A DNA stretch of 64,000 nucleotides from Brumimicrobium ulvae (lineage in GTDB: Bacteria; Bacteroidota; Bacteroidia; Flavobacteriales_D; Crocinitomicaceae): positions 244,288-308,287 of the forward strand of contig NZ_CANNGT010000003.1 of assembly GCF_947504225.1 (NCBI RefSeq), given 5' to 3'. Below are positions 27,006 to 36,000 of the stretch, piece after piece (within the stretch, counting starts at the first letter, position 1; the number at the start of each line of letters is the position of its first letter). The position numbers and the translations under genes are program-made. The notes under the pieces were generated by a model. It searched no databases. It was given only the letters and a program-made list of their open reading frames with translations, and was not told the origin of the DNA.

Positions 27006-27857
27006 ATGAACACATACCAGAAACTTATCCTTGTAGGAACGGGCCTCCTTTTAATCACAAGCTGCTCAAACAACGAAGAAAATACAAAAGCACCAGAGCT
27101 AAAAAAAACAGCCATCATCGAGGTGGACACCACTGATGTTTATACTTCCGATGATTATGACTTTGTTTTGCCTAGGCCATTTGCTTTGGTCAGTTCTTTT
27201 GAAAATGCAGGTCTTGACTTTGTAGCTTCGCGCATGAATGACCCCAAAAACATAGAAAAATACACAACAGACGGGAAGCAATTATTGAATTTTGGTGTCT
27301 ACAGTTCGGACTTGGTTTACTCCATTATCAGTGACCAAACACAGGCTTCAATTACAAACTTTAATGCCATTAAAAACCTGGCTGATAAAATCGGAATGGG
27401 AAGTATCTTCAACGAAGAAGACTTAGCCAAACAAATTGAAGACAACATTTCTGATCGAGAAGAAATGGAAAGTTTAATGATTGATGTTTACGAAAGATCT
27501 CAAGAGTTTTTAGAAAACAATGACATGCGAATATTGGCAGCAGTTCAATTTTCTGGTGCTTGGTTCGAAGGAATGTACTTAGCGACATTCGATGTTGACA
27601 AGAAGGACAAGAAAAAACTAAGTCACACGATTGTTGACCACATGAATCTTTTAAAACAAGCCATCAAAGGTTTGGAATCTTACAAAGAGCGTGGTGAAGA
27701 CACTGCAGAAGTACTTGCTCAAATGAAGGAGCTTCAATCGACTTACAAGGCATTTGATTCAATCAAAAACGCCAAAGGTTTCCCTGAATTAAGCCCTGAA
27801 GAAATCAAGATTGTTACCGCAAAGATTCATGAAATTCGTGAATTAATCATTTCTTAA
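27006..27857 (+). CDS. Putative lipoprotein of unknown function
   Basis: 283 residues with a type II signal and lipobox (LLLITSC, lipidated Cys near 20). The mature part is largely helical and acidic, with a central GAWFEGMYLATFDV segment and a Lys/Asp-rich helix afterwards. No family is recognised; the helical layout resembles other Bacteroidota lipoproteins of unknown function. It is followed after 14 nt by an exported protein in the same direction, so they likely form an operon driven by the -7 box at 26972-26979. Confidence 0.75.
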   Translation: MNTYQKLILVGTGLLLITSCSNNEENTKAPELKKTAIIEVDTTDVYTSDDYDFVLPRPFALVSSFENAGLDFVASRMNDPKNIEKYTTDGKQLLNFGVYSSDLVYSIISDQTQASITNFNAIKNLADKIGMGSIFNEEDLAKQIEDNISDREEMESLMIDVYERSQEFLENNDMRILAAVQFSGAWFEGMYLATFDVDKKDKKKLSHTIVDHMNLLKQAIKGLESYKERGEDTAEVLAQMKELQSTYKAFDSIKNAKGFPELSPEEIKIVTAKIHEIRELIIS

Positions 27858-27871
27858 ACAACAATAGCACT

Positions 27872-28354
27872 ATGAAAAATTTACTTACAGCACTTTTTTG
27901 CGTTTTTATCTTTAGTACATATGCTCAAGATGAATTTATTGAGAAAGTAAAAAAATCTAGGGTCGAACTGAGAAAAGACATTACGGCAAAAGGACTAAAA
28001 TACGACGGAACAAAAACAACTTATTTCCAATTTACAGACGACACCCAATACAAAGGAATAGAAATCGCTGTTTTCCTTCGTGACAATTACCACTTCTTTT
28101 TTGATGGAAGTCACTCAGAAGGAAAAGTTACCATTGAAATTTACGACTTATCTCCAGATAACCCACACCGTTTAAAGCTCTATGAGATTAAAAACATCTC
28201 TGGAAAGAAAGCCGACGTATCTATGGAGGAAATCCTTAAACATTACGTAACCTATGGTGGAGACCCTGAGACTTTGAGTTCATTACATATTGATTATGTC
28301 ATTAAAAAATCAAAACCAAGCCGTGGAGCAATTACCTTAAGTTTAGGATTCTAG
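27872..28354 (+). CDS. Exported protein of unknown function
   Basis: 160 residues. Signal peptide MKNLLTALFCVFIFSTYAQ is followed by a helical start and then a beta-rich region (TTYFQFTDDTQYKGIEIAVFLRD..., VTIEIYDLS). The protein ends in GAITLSLGF, a terminal aromatic strand. I recognise no family. It follows the lipoprotein gene by 14 nt and ends 86 nt before thrS, which has its own -7 box. Confidence 0.7.
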   Translation: MKNLLTALFCVFIFSTYAQDEFIEKVKKSRVELRKDITAKGLKYDGTKTTYFQFTDDTQYKGIEIAVFLRDNYHFFFDGSHSEGKVTIEIYDLSPDNPHRLKLYEIKNISGKKADVSMEEILKHYVTYGGDPETLSSLHIDYVIKKSKPSRGAITLSLGF

Positions 28355-28407
28355 TTAAACTATCTTATATTTTAAATTATTGAGAAGACTTATTCAAATG
28401 ATTCTCG

Positions 28408-28415
28408 TATTTTTG
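28408..28415 (+). promoter_or_regulatory. -7 box of thrS-infC-rpmI-rplT
   Basis: TATTTTTG, 25 nt before the thrS ATG. Confidence 0.6.
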
Positions 28416-28440
28416 TACACAAATAAGGTAGATATAAACA

Positions 28441-30387
28441 ATGAGTATTAAAGTTACGCTTCCAGATGGATCGGTTAAAGAAGTAGAAAAAGGAACAACT
28501 TCTTTAGATATAGCAAAAGGTATAAGTGAAGGACTCGCAAGAAATGTACTTGCAGCTGAAGTCAACAATGAGGTTGTCGACGCAATGCGTCCAATTGAAA
28601 CGGACAGCACCTTAAAGCTACTCACCTGGCAAGACAAGGACGGTAAATCTACAATGTGGCATTCATCTGCACATTTAATGGCTGAGGCTTTAGAAATACT
28701 TTATCCTGGAATCAAGTTGGCGATAGGACCACCAATTAAAAGTGGTTTTTACTATGACGTAGATTTCATGGACTACACTTTTGTTGAAAAAGACCTAGAG
28801 AAGGTAGAACAAAAGATGAAGGAACTTGCCAAAAAGAAAAGCGAGTTTATCCGTAAAGAATTATCTAAAGATGAAGCAATTGCTTATTTTAAGGAGAAAG
28901 AGGATCCATATAAGTTAGAGCTTTTAGAAGACTTAACAGATGGAGAAATCACTTTCTACACCCAGGGTGAGTTTACGGACCTTTGTAGAGGACCTCACAT
29001 TCCTCACACAGGACATATAAAAGCGTTAAAGCTCACTTCAATTGCTGGTGCATACTGGAGAGGAGATGAAAACAACAAACAACTCACACGTATTTATGGA
29101 ATTACTTTCCCTAAAAACGCTGAACTAAAAGAATATCTAGAAAAACTTGAATTGGCACGTCAACGTGACCACCGAAAGTTAGGGAAGGAAATGGAGTTGT
29201 TTACTTTTTCACAAAACGTTGGACAAGGTTTACCACTTTGGTTGCCGAAAGGAGCTGAATTGCGCCAACGATTAGAAAACTTTCTAAAGAAGGTACAACA
29301 TGATGCAGGGTATGAGCAAGTAATTACACCGCATATTGGAAGTAAAAAGCTATACGAAACATCAGGACATTATGCCAAATACGGTGCAGATTCATTTCAG
29401 CCCATTCATACGCCAGATGAAAACGAAGAGTTTTTATTAAAACCTATGAACTGTCCTCACCATTGTGAGATTTACAAAACGAAGCCACATTCTTACCGTG
29501 AGTTACCAATTCGTTATGCGGAATTCGGAACAGTGTATCGTTATGAACAAAGCGGTGAGTTACATGGTTTAACAAGAGTACGTGGATTTACGCAAGATGA
29601 TGCGCATATCTTCTGTACACAAGACCAAGTAAAGAAAGAATTTCAAAATGTAATTGACATTGTACTTTACATTTTCAAAACATTAGATTTCAAAAAGTTT
29701 ACTGCACAGATTTCATTGCGTGACCCTGAAGATTCGAGCAAGTATATTGGAAGTGATGAAAACTGGGAAAAAGCTGAAGCAGCAATTCAAGAAGCCGTTG
29801 CTGAAAAAGGATTGAATACAGTAATCGAATATGGAGAAGCGGCTTTCTATGGTCCTAAACTTGATTTTATGGTTGAGGATGCCTTAGGAAGAGAATGGCA
29901 ACTTGGAACGATCCAAGTAGACTATAATTTGCCAGAGCGTTTCGAACTAGAATACATTGGGGCAGACAATCAAAAACACCGACCTGTGATGATTCACAGA
30001 GCACCATTTGGATCAATGGAAAGGTTCGTTGCAGTATTGTTGGAACATTGCGCTGGGGAATTCCCATTATGGTTATCTTCAGAGCAGTACGCTATTCTTC
30101 CAATTAGTGAAAATTTCAATGAATACGCTGAAAAAGTTTCTAAAGTTTTAAATAATTCCGATATTCGCGGATTCATAGACAATAGAAACGAAAAGATAGG
30201 TAAGAAAATTCGTGAAGCAGAGATTGGGAAGACCCCGTTTATGCTTATTGTAGGTGAAAAAGAGATGGAAACAAACACGATTTCAGTTCGTCAAAGAGGC
30301 GAAGGTGATTTAGGAGCTATGCCCATTGATGATTTTATACAAATAATAAACAAATTAGTTGAAGAAGAGTTAAGTCCTAAAGATTAA
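28441..30387 (+). CDS. thrS: Threonyl-tRNA synthetase
   Basis: Class II aminoacyl-tRNA synthetase, 648 residues. The N-terminal TGS domain ([23 protein letters not shown]) is followed by the second additional (editing) domain with [11 protein letters not shown], then the catalytic core with the zinc Cys in [11 protein letters not shown], motif 2 ([15 protein letters not shown]) and motif 3 ([15 protein letters not shown]), and then the anticodon-binding domain. Length and order are standard. It heads the conserved thrS-infC-rpmI-rplT translation operon. Confidence 0.97.
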   Translation: MSIKVTLPDGSVKEVEKGTTSLDIAKGISEGLARNVLAAEVNNEVVDAMRPIETDSTLKLLTWQDKDGKSTMWHSSAHLMAEALEILYPGIKLAIGPPIKSGFYYDVDFMDYTFVEKDLEKVEQKMKELAKKKSEFIRKELSKDEAIAYFKEKEDPYKLELLEDLTDGEITFYTQGEFTDLCRGPHIPHTGHIKALKLTSIAGAYWRGDENNKQLTRIYGITFPKNAELKEYLEKLELARQRDHRKLGKEMELFTFSQNVGQGLPLWLPKGAELRQRLENFLKKVQHDAGYEQVITPHIGSKKLYETSGHYAKYGADSFQPIHTPDENEEFLLKPMNCPHHCEIYKTKPHSYRELPIRYAEFGTVYRYEQSGELHGLTRVRGFTQDDAHIFCTQDQVKKEFQNVIDIVLYIFKTLDFKKFTAQISLRDPEDSSKYIGSDENWEKAEAAIQEAVAEKGLNTVIEYGEAAFYGPKLDFMVEDALGREWQLGTIQVDYNLPERFELEYIGADNQKHRPVMIHRAPFGSMERFVAVLLEHCAGEFPLWLSSEQYAILPISENFNEYAEKVSKVLNNSDIRGFIDNRNEKIGKKIREAEIGKTPFMLIVGEKEMETNTISVRQRGEGDLGAMPIDDFIQIINKLVEEELSPKD

Positions 30388-30411
30388 ACGCTTAACTTAT
30401 AAAAAAAATAA

Positions 30412-30954
30412 ATGAGAAAACCGAGAAGAACATTTAAACCAAGGCAAGAAGAATTAAACAGGATTAATGACCGAATCCGCGTACCACAAATACGATTGGT
30501 TGGCGATGGTCAGGAACCAAGAATCATGGATACTAAGGATGCTATTAAATTAGCAGACGAACAAGATTTAGATTTAGTTGAGATTTCGCCAAAAGCTAAA
30601 CCACCTGTTTGTAAGATCATGGATTATAAAAAGTTCTTGTATAACCAAAAGAAAAAAGAAAAGGAACTTAAGGCCAAGCAGTCTAAAGTAACGATTAAAG
30701 AAATTCGTTTTGGTCCGAATACAGAAGAACACGATTTTAACTTTAAGTTAGATCACGCAAAAAAATTCTTAAAAGATGGCGCTAAAGTAAAAGCATTTGT
30801 GTTTTTCCGAGGACGTACAATCGTATTTAAAGACCGAGGGGAAATTTTATTGTTGCGTTTTGCACAAGAACTTTCTGATTACGGAACCTTAGAGTTAATG
30901 CCTAAACTTGAAGGAAAAAGAATGACAATTATGATTAACCCTAAAAAGGATTAG
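30412..30954 (+). CDS. infC: Translation initiation factor IF-3
   Basis: 180 residues. The N domain ([21 protein letters not shown]... [23 protein letters not shown]) and C domain ([26 protein letters not shown]) are both complete. IF-3 binds 30S subunits and checks the start codon. The start chosen is the ATG at 30412, 24 nt after thrS; there is no sign of the AUU start used for autoregulation in E. coli infC. It is followed by rpmI after 39 nt. Confidence 0.97.
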   Translation: MRKPRRTFKPRQEELNRINDRIRVPQIRLVGDGQEPRIMDTKDAIKLADEQDLDLVEISPKAKPPVCKIMDYKKFLYNQKKKEKELKAKQSKVTIKEIRFGPNTEEHDFNFKLDHAKKFLKDGAKVKAFVFFRGRTIVFKDRGEILLLRFAQELSDYGTLELMPKLEGKRMTIMINPKKD

Positions 30955-30993
30955 TCTTTATAATATTAGTGAGTAAATATAAATAGTGAGAAT

Positions 30994-31191
30994 ATGCCAA
31001 AAATGAAAACAAAATCCAGTGCAAAGAAGAGATTCCAAGTAACTGGTAGTGGGAAGATTAAGAGAAAGCATGCTTTCAAAAGTCACATCCTTACAAAGAA
31101 AACAAAAAAACAAAAGCGTAACTTAACAAAGACTTCATACGTTACTAAAGCGGATCAGCCTAACGTTAAGATCATGCTTTGTATGAAGTAA
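30994..31191 (+). CDS. rpmI: 50S ribosomal protein L35
   Basis: 65 residues, highly basic, beginning [30 protein letters not shown] after the initiator Met, which is the L35 signature start. It lies in the usual place between infC and rplT. The roughly 100 nt between it and rplT is longer than other gaps in the operon and contains a perfect short hairpin at 31199-31213. Confidence 0.96.
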   Translation: MPKMKTKSSAKKRFQVTGSGKIKRKHAFKSHILTKKTKKQKRNLTKTSYVTKADQPNVKIMLCMK

Positions 31192-31198
31192 AATTAAT

Positions 31199-31213
31199 CT
31201 GTCATGGTGACAG
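31199..31213 (+). promoter_or_regulatory. Hairpin in the rpmI-rplT intercistronic leader
   Basis: Perfect 6-bp stem CTGTCA/TGACAG with loop TGG at the start of a 101-nt leader before rplT. L20 autoregulation through RNA structures near rpmI-rplT is known in other phyla; the role here is only inferred. Confidence 0.35.
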
Positions 31214-31292
31214 AGGTTAGTATTTAAACCCGGTGCTGAGTAACTAAGACTTCTGAAACATTGAAGCACTTATCATCAAAAAACAATAAAAT

Positions 31293-31640
31293 ATGCCAAG
31301 ATCAGTAAATCACGTAGCATCCAGAGCAAGAAGAAAGGAAGTAATGAAACTTGCTAAAGGTTACTACGGTAGAAGAAAAAACGTTTGGACAGTAGCGAAA
31401 AATGCTGTTGAAAAAGGATTAGTTTACTCCTATAGAGATCGTAAACAAAAGAAAAGAAAATTCCGTTCACTTTGGATTATGCGTATTAACGCTGCGTCTA
31501 GACAACATGGAATGAGCTATTCTCAATTTATGGGACAATACAAAAAAAGTGGGCTTGAGCTAAACAGAAAAGTTCTAGCTGACTTAGCGATGAATCATCC
31601 AGATGCATTCAAAGCTGTTGTAGAAACCGTAAAAAAATAA
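31293..31640 (+). CDS. rplT: 50S ribosomal protein L20
   Basis: 115 residues starting [30 protein letters not shown] after Met, the L20 family start, with the usual basic N-terminal extension that threads into 23S rRNA. L20 is needed early in 50S assembly and autoregulates its operon in several bacteria. It is the last gene of the operon, closed by a strong terminator at 31662-31698. Confidence 0.97.
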   Translation: MPRSVNHVASRARRKEVMKLAKGYYGRRKNVWTVAKNAVEKGLVYSYRDRKQKKRKFRSLWIMRINAASRQHGMSYSQFMGQYKKSGLELNRKVLADLAMNHPDAFKAVVETVKK

Positions 31641-31661
31641 ATTATTCATCACTCACTAATG

Positions 31662-31698
31662 AAGGTGGAGATTTCGAAAGAAGTCTCCACTTTTTTTT
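31662..31698 (+). terminator. Terminator of the thrS-rplT operon
   Basis: Stem AGGTGGAGA/TCTCCACTT (about 9 bp) with a 12-nt loop, then eight T; 21 nt after the rplT stop. Confidence 0.85.
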
Positions 31699-31773
31699 AG
31701 ACTAGTTCGAAGTCCAAGCAATAAACATTCAAAAAATAATCAGCATAGGATATCTTAAAACAATTCTATTTCC

Positions 31774-31781
31774 TATCTTTG
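31774..31781 (+). promoter_or_regulatory. -7 box of tRNA-Leu
   Basis: TATCTTTG, 14 nt before the first base of the tRNA. Confidence 0.6.
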
Positions 31782-31795
31782 CAATCCCAGTTTTT

Positions 31796-31879
31796 GCCCA
31801 GGTGCTGAAATTGGTAGACAGGCATGGTTGAGGGCCATGTGTCCATTAGGACGTGAGGGTTCGACTCCCTCTCTGGGCA
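31796..31879 (+). tRNA. tRNA-Leu, anticodon GAG
   Basis: Folds by hand into a class II tRNA. Acceptor GCCCAGG pairs with TCTGGGC (one G-T), followed by discriminator A. The D stem is CTG/CAG. The anticodon stem CATGG/CCATG carries loop TTGAGGG, with GAG at 31830-31832. A long variable arm (TGTCC-ATTA-GGACG) marks a leucine tRNA, and the T stem is GAGGG/CCCTC with loop TTCGACT. CCA is not encoded. It decodes CUC/CUU. It has its own -7 box, and a terminator hairpin starts 3 nt after it. Confidence 0.95.
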
Positions 31880-31882
31880 CAC

Positions 31883-31932
31883 AAACCAGAGTTAGAAACA
31901 GTAAAAAACGTAGTTTCTACTCTGGTTTTTTC
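31883..31932 (+). terminator. Terminator of tRNA-Leu
   Basis: A long stem of AACCAGAGT and TAGAAAC paired with GTTTCTA and CTCTGGTT (one bulged base) is followed by TTTTTTC. It begins almost directly after the tRNA. Confidence 0.85.
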
Positions 31933-32155
31933 TTTTCCACAAAAATAATTAGTCTAATCTCTCTTTTAATTTTAACACAAATTTTCGTCTACAGAATGGT
32001 ATTTAGGAAAACTTGATTTAACTTTGCGCAATCGTTTAGTTTCCGTTAAGGATTATTATCAAATCTGTGTTAACATACATTTCAATTCATTCTAAAAGAA
32101 CTCCATTCCTCCAACACAGAACATCGTAGTATTTATTTTTTAAGTCTCTTTTCTA

Positions 32156-33055
32156 ATGAAAAATATTTTAGGAAACCGTTGGTTTTTGCTTATCGTATTG
32201 GCATTAACATGGGGAAGTTCATTCATCATGATTAAAAAGTCATTATTGGAGTTTTCTCCATACGAAATTGGCTCCTTGAGGGTATTGATCTCAGGAATCA
32301 TCTTGTCATTTATTGGAATTCCTGTGATACGCAAAATGAGTAAGAAATCTATTTTCTACGTTGCCCTAGCTGGACTCTTTGGGAACTTCTTGCCTTTGTA
32401 CTTATTTCCAATGGCCCAAACACACATCAGTAGCTCTTTAGCGGGTGTTTTAGATTCATTGGTTCCCATCTTTGTTTTGGTGATTGGATTTATTTTTTAC
32501 GGCGTAAAAACACAGATTTCTCAAGTTTTTGGAGCAATCATAGGCTTCTTTGGAGCAGCTACCTTAATGTACTTTTCAGAGTCAAGCACTGAAGAAACAC
32601 AAATTGGCTACGCGCTATTAATCGTCTTTGCGACTGTTTGCTATGCAATAGCAGCCTTAATCATTAAAGATAAACTAGGACACTTAACCTCCATAGAATT
32701 GACTGCTAGCATGTTTAGTATGTGGGCTATTCCGGCATTCATCATCCTCATCTCAACCGGCTTTTTCACCAGTCATGAATCAACACCAGAGACCTGGACA
32801 GCATTTGGATTTGTAAGTATCTTAGCGGTTGTTGGAACCACCATTGCCATTGTGCTTTACTACAAGTTAATTCAAGATACCACAGCCATATTTGCCAGTA
32901 GCGTTTCCTACCTTTTACCCATTCTTGCCATTATTTGGGGCTTACTCGATGGAGAAAAGTTTAGTCCATGGTACATTTTCAGTGGTGCACTCATTCTAAT
33001 CGGAGTTTACTTGATCCGAGAGAAGAAAGCAAAACCAAGAATGGTACCCAGATAA
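32156..33055 (+). CDS. EamA/DMT superfamily transporter
   Basis: 299 residues with about ten hydrophobic helices in two repeated EamA halves (helices in 1-140 and 150-292). It begins NRWFLLIVLALTWGSSFIMIKKSL, the family's usual first helix ending in the W-G-x-x-F motif, and the C-terminal helices end in GALILIGVYLI. Inner-membrane exporter of small metabolites or amino acids; the substrate cannot be predicted. It ends 1 nt before the end of the convergent PorU-like gene. Confidence 0.88.
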   Translation: MKNILGNRWFLLIVLALTWGSSFIMIKKSLLEFSPYEIGSLRVLISGIILSFIGIPVIRKMSKKSIFYVALAGLFGNFLPLYLFPMAQTHISSSLAGVLDSLVPIFVLVIGFIFYGVKTQISQVFGAIIGFFGAATLMYFSESSTEETQIGYALLIVFATVCYAIAALIIKDKLGHLTSIELTASMFSMWAIPAFIILISTGFFTSHESTPETWTAFGFVSILAVVGTTIAIVLYYKLIQDTTAIFASSVSYLLPILAIIWGLLDGEKFSPWYIFSGALILIGVYLIREKKAKPRMVPR

Positions 33056-33056
33056 A

Positions 33057-36000
33057 CTATCTCATCAAATACATTTTCCCCCAGTTCTTTTTGAAGTGCT
33101 GATCAGCACCCGAAGCACGGTGTTTAATATCCTCGCCATTTATCTTGGCTTTTACACGATATAAATAAACTCCATTAGCCAATAGATCTCCAAATTCATC
33201 ACGTCCATCCCAGGCATATTCTGTAATGTTCCGACCGATACGAATAAAGCCTAATTCATCTTCGGTTATCTCTCGTACAATGCGACCTGTAACTGTCATA
33301 ATCTGAATCACTATATCGTCTGGAACTTGTGTACCTGTCAAGGTAAATACAAAACGTGTTTGTGTAGAAAACGGATTCGGATAATTCATTAAATGAGTAA
33401 TACTAGATTCTAATATTACGTCAAACTTAATGCGGTACTCTATTTTACCTGAAAGATTCCCCGATTTATCTGAACCTTGAACCATTAATTCATAAGTACC
33501 CCCATTTTCAAACTTCGCGTTGTACATTATTTTGAATCTCAAATTAGATCCATCTGCTGGAATCCATTGCATTACTTGATTTCCATTTCCGTCTATGAAA
33601 GGGATGCGTTTTTGAACTCCTGAAGGATCGGTAAGATACACTCCAAAATTAGTCGTATCTGCATCTTCATCCATAATTAGGAATGGATTCTCATCTTTTA
33701 AACTAATGATGATCTCAGCTTCTGGACTTACAATATCTCCATTCAAAATATGCTCACCATCAAATGTCACGTCTAAAACAGGATTAATATCGTCTTGGTT
33801 TAAGTGAAATGGAATCTGAAGTAAGTTGTTAAAATGGGCCAATTCTGGTTGATCTTTCAATTCGTTATTCATTCCATTAACGTACGGATTTACCTCCATC
33901 CACAAAGTATTCATTCCAGCAAATCCTAAAGAAGGGAATTTTACAGTATCACGAAGCGTCTGTCCAACACGCAATGAATCTTGGCGCGCATAATGGATAG
34001 GGTGTCTCACTTGATCTTTGTCAGTTATCCAATACTGTACTAGTAGAGAATCCATAGGTAAGTCACTAATATTTCGAACATCCACTGCAAAGGCCATTTC
34101 TACACCTTCCTGTAATGAGTCATTAGCATTGGGTAATAAAACAAATCCATTTGATCCATCAATTGCAGCTTCAGGCACCCTGTCATATAAGACGTGCCAC
34201 CTATCAACTTGAGCTGGCGTTAGCGTAACGTCATCAAAATACTTAGCTTGTAATTGTAAATATGGATACTGCGCGGCATCAACAATGGAGTTCAAGTTAA
34301 GGATTGAATCATTAGCTGTAAATAAAGTGTCTATTTCTAATTGTACCTGCTGATTCGCATTAAGCCCTCTAATTACAAGTCGGGTAGAATCATTAGGGTT
34401 AATATCGGCACTGTCTTGTTTCCAGTAGAGTGTTTTCCAATTTACAGAAGGTCCGATGATGGTAGAGGTTTCAACTCCACTTCCAACGGAACCGGTAAAA
34501 CTAGAGGTCAATGAAATATACTCTCCTGGAGTTTGGGCATGTAATATTGTTGCAGAGCCAGGATTTCCTTTTTCAAAAATCAAGATAAACGAACGTTCTG
34601 GAGAAGAAGGGTCAATTCCTGTAGCACCAAGACTTTGGAAGGTATTAAATAAAGAAGGATGAAGCGACTGCCACTGGGTATACATTGCTCGGGCAGTGGA
34701 ATACACAACAACATAATGACCATCAGGAATTTCATTCAGAACCATGTTCTCAAAAGCTTGAAGCTGAGCTGCTGAATTCTGCCTAAAAATAAAGAAATAC
34801 TCTACTCTATTTCGACAACCCGCACCATTGTTTGCATTCCCAAATTGATGGTCTACATTTTCACCATTATTAAATGTCCCCCAAGGTTCAATGGAGGATG
34901 GGCTTACCACTCCAACATGCAAAGAAGGAGTGGTCGTACACATTCCATATTCAGCATTTTGACCATTGACTTGCCAAAGGGTAGAATTGTATTCGTAAAC
35001 TGAACTTGCATTGTCATGAACATGGGCAGAAAGTTCTATTTGTTGAGGAGTAAAATCTCTTCTCCTATTTGGTCGTTGATAAGCAACACCATTGAATCCA
35101 CCATTTTTAAATTGAAAGAAATGGTCTTGTCCCCACCCCGATTTTCCCGGTATATACTGAAAAGAATGCTCTCTCCACACCAACACACTTGAATCCACAG
35201 CTACACGCCAGAAATAAACAACACTGTCTTCCAACACTAATGGTTCGTTGGCATTACTTGAAATTTTCTTCCAGTCATTAGGAAATACTTCTTTCACTCC
35301 TCCGAGTCCACTAACGGTAGCGTATTTCCTAAACGGACTATTGAACAAGTCGGTGGTATCAATTTCAAACCTGTAAGTATTAAATCCGGCAATTGGATTA
35401 ACCGTTGAAGCCTTGAGCACTACTGAATCATTTGGAACTACTGCATAATCATGAGGAAGAACAGGAATTATTCCATCGATATTGATGAAGAAGTCTGCCT
35501 TCACTTCATTGTTATTGAATTCGTCGTATTGTTCTGGAATGAAAGAAGGTAAATCCGCCTGAATACTGAATTGATTCATCCCAGAAGCCATTGTAGCTTG
35601 GAGGGGCATTCTGTATATAATCGTATCTTTATAATCTAATCCAGCCACAGAAAGTGTGTAGACGGAATCCACAAGTGAATTTGGAAAATTACGGGTAATA
35701 TTTAGCGCAAAGGTGTCTTCAATGCTTTTTCCTAGGTTGGTCAGGACGATATTAACACTGATTGAATCTGTTGTTAAATCAACCTGGGTAGGCGTAAACC
35801 AAACATCTTGAATGGTCAAATCAATCTCTGGCTTAGCATGCCAATTGAGCTTCATTGCGGGGTCACCATGCAAAATCATCTGAATCGCAGTCACTTCTGT
35901 CAAGAAACTTGGATTAATGCTCTCTAGCTTATTGATGGTCTGCACCATTTGTTCTCCAATTGAAGCACCATAATTTTCTGGGCTCATTTGACGATAAATT

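Noticed and set aside
31828..32016. 62-codon plus-strand ORF
   Set aside because: Starts inside tRNA-Leu(GAG) and runs through its terminator.
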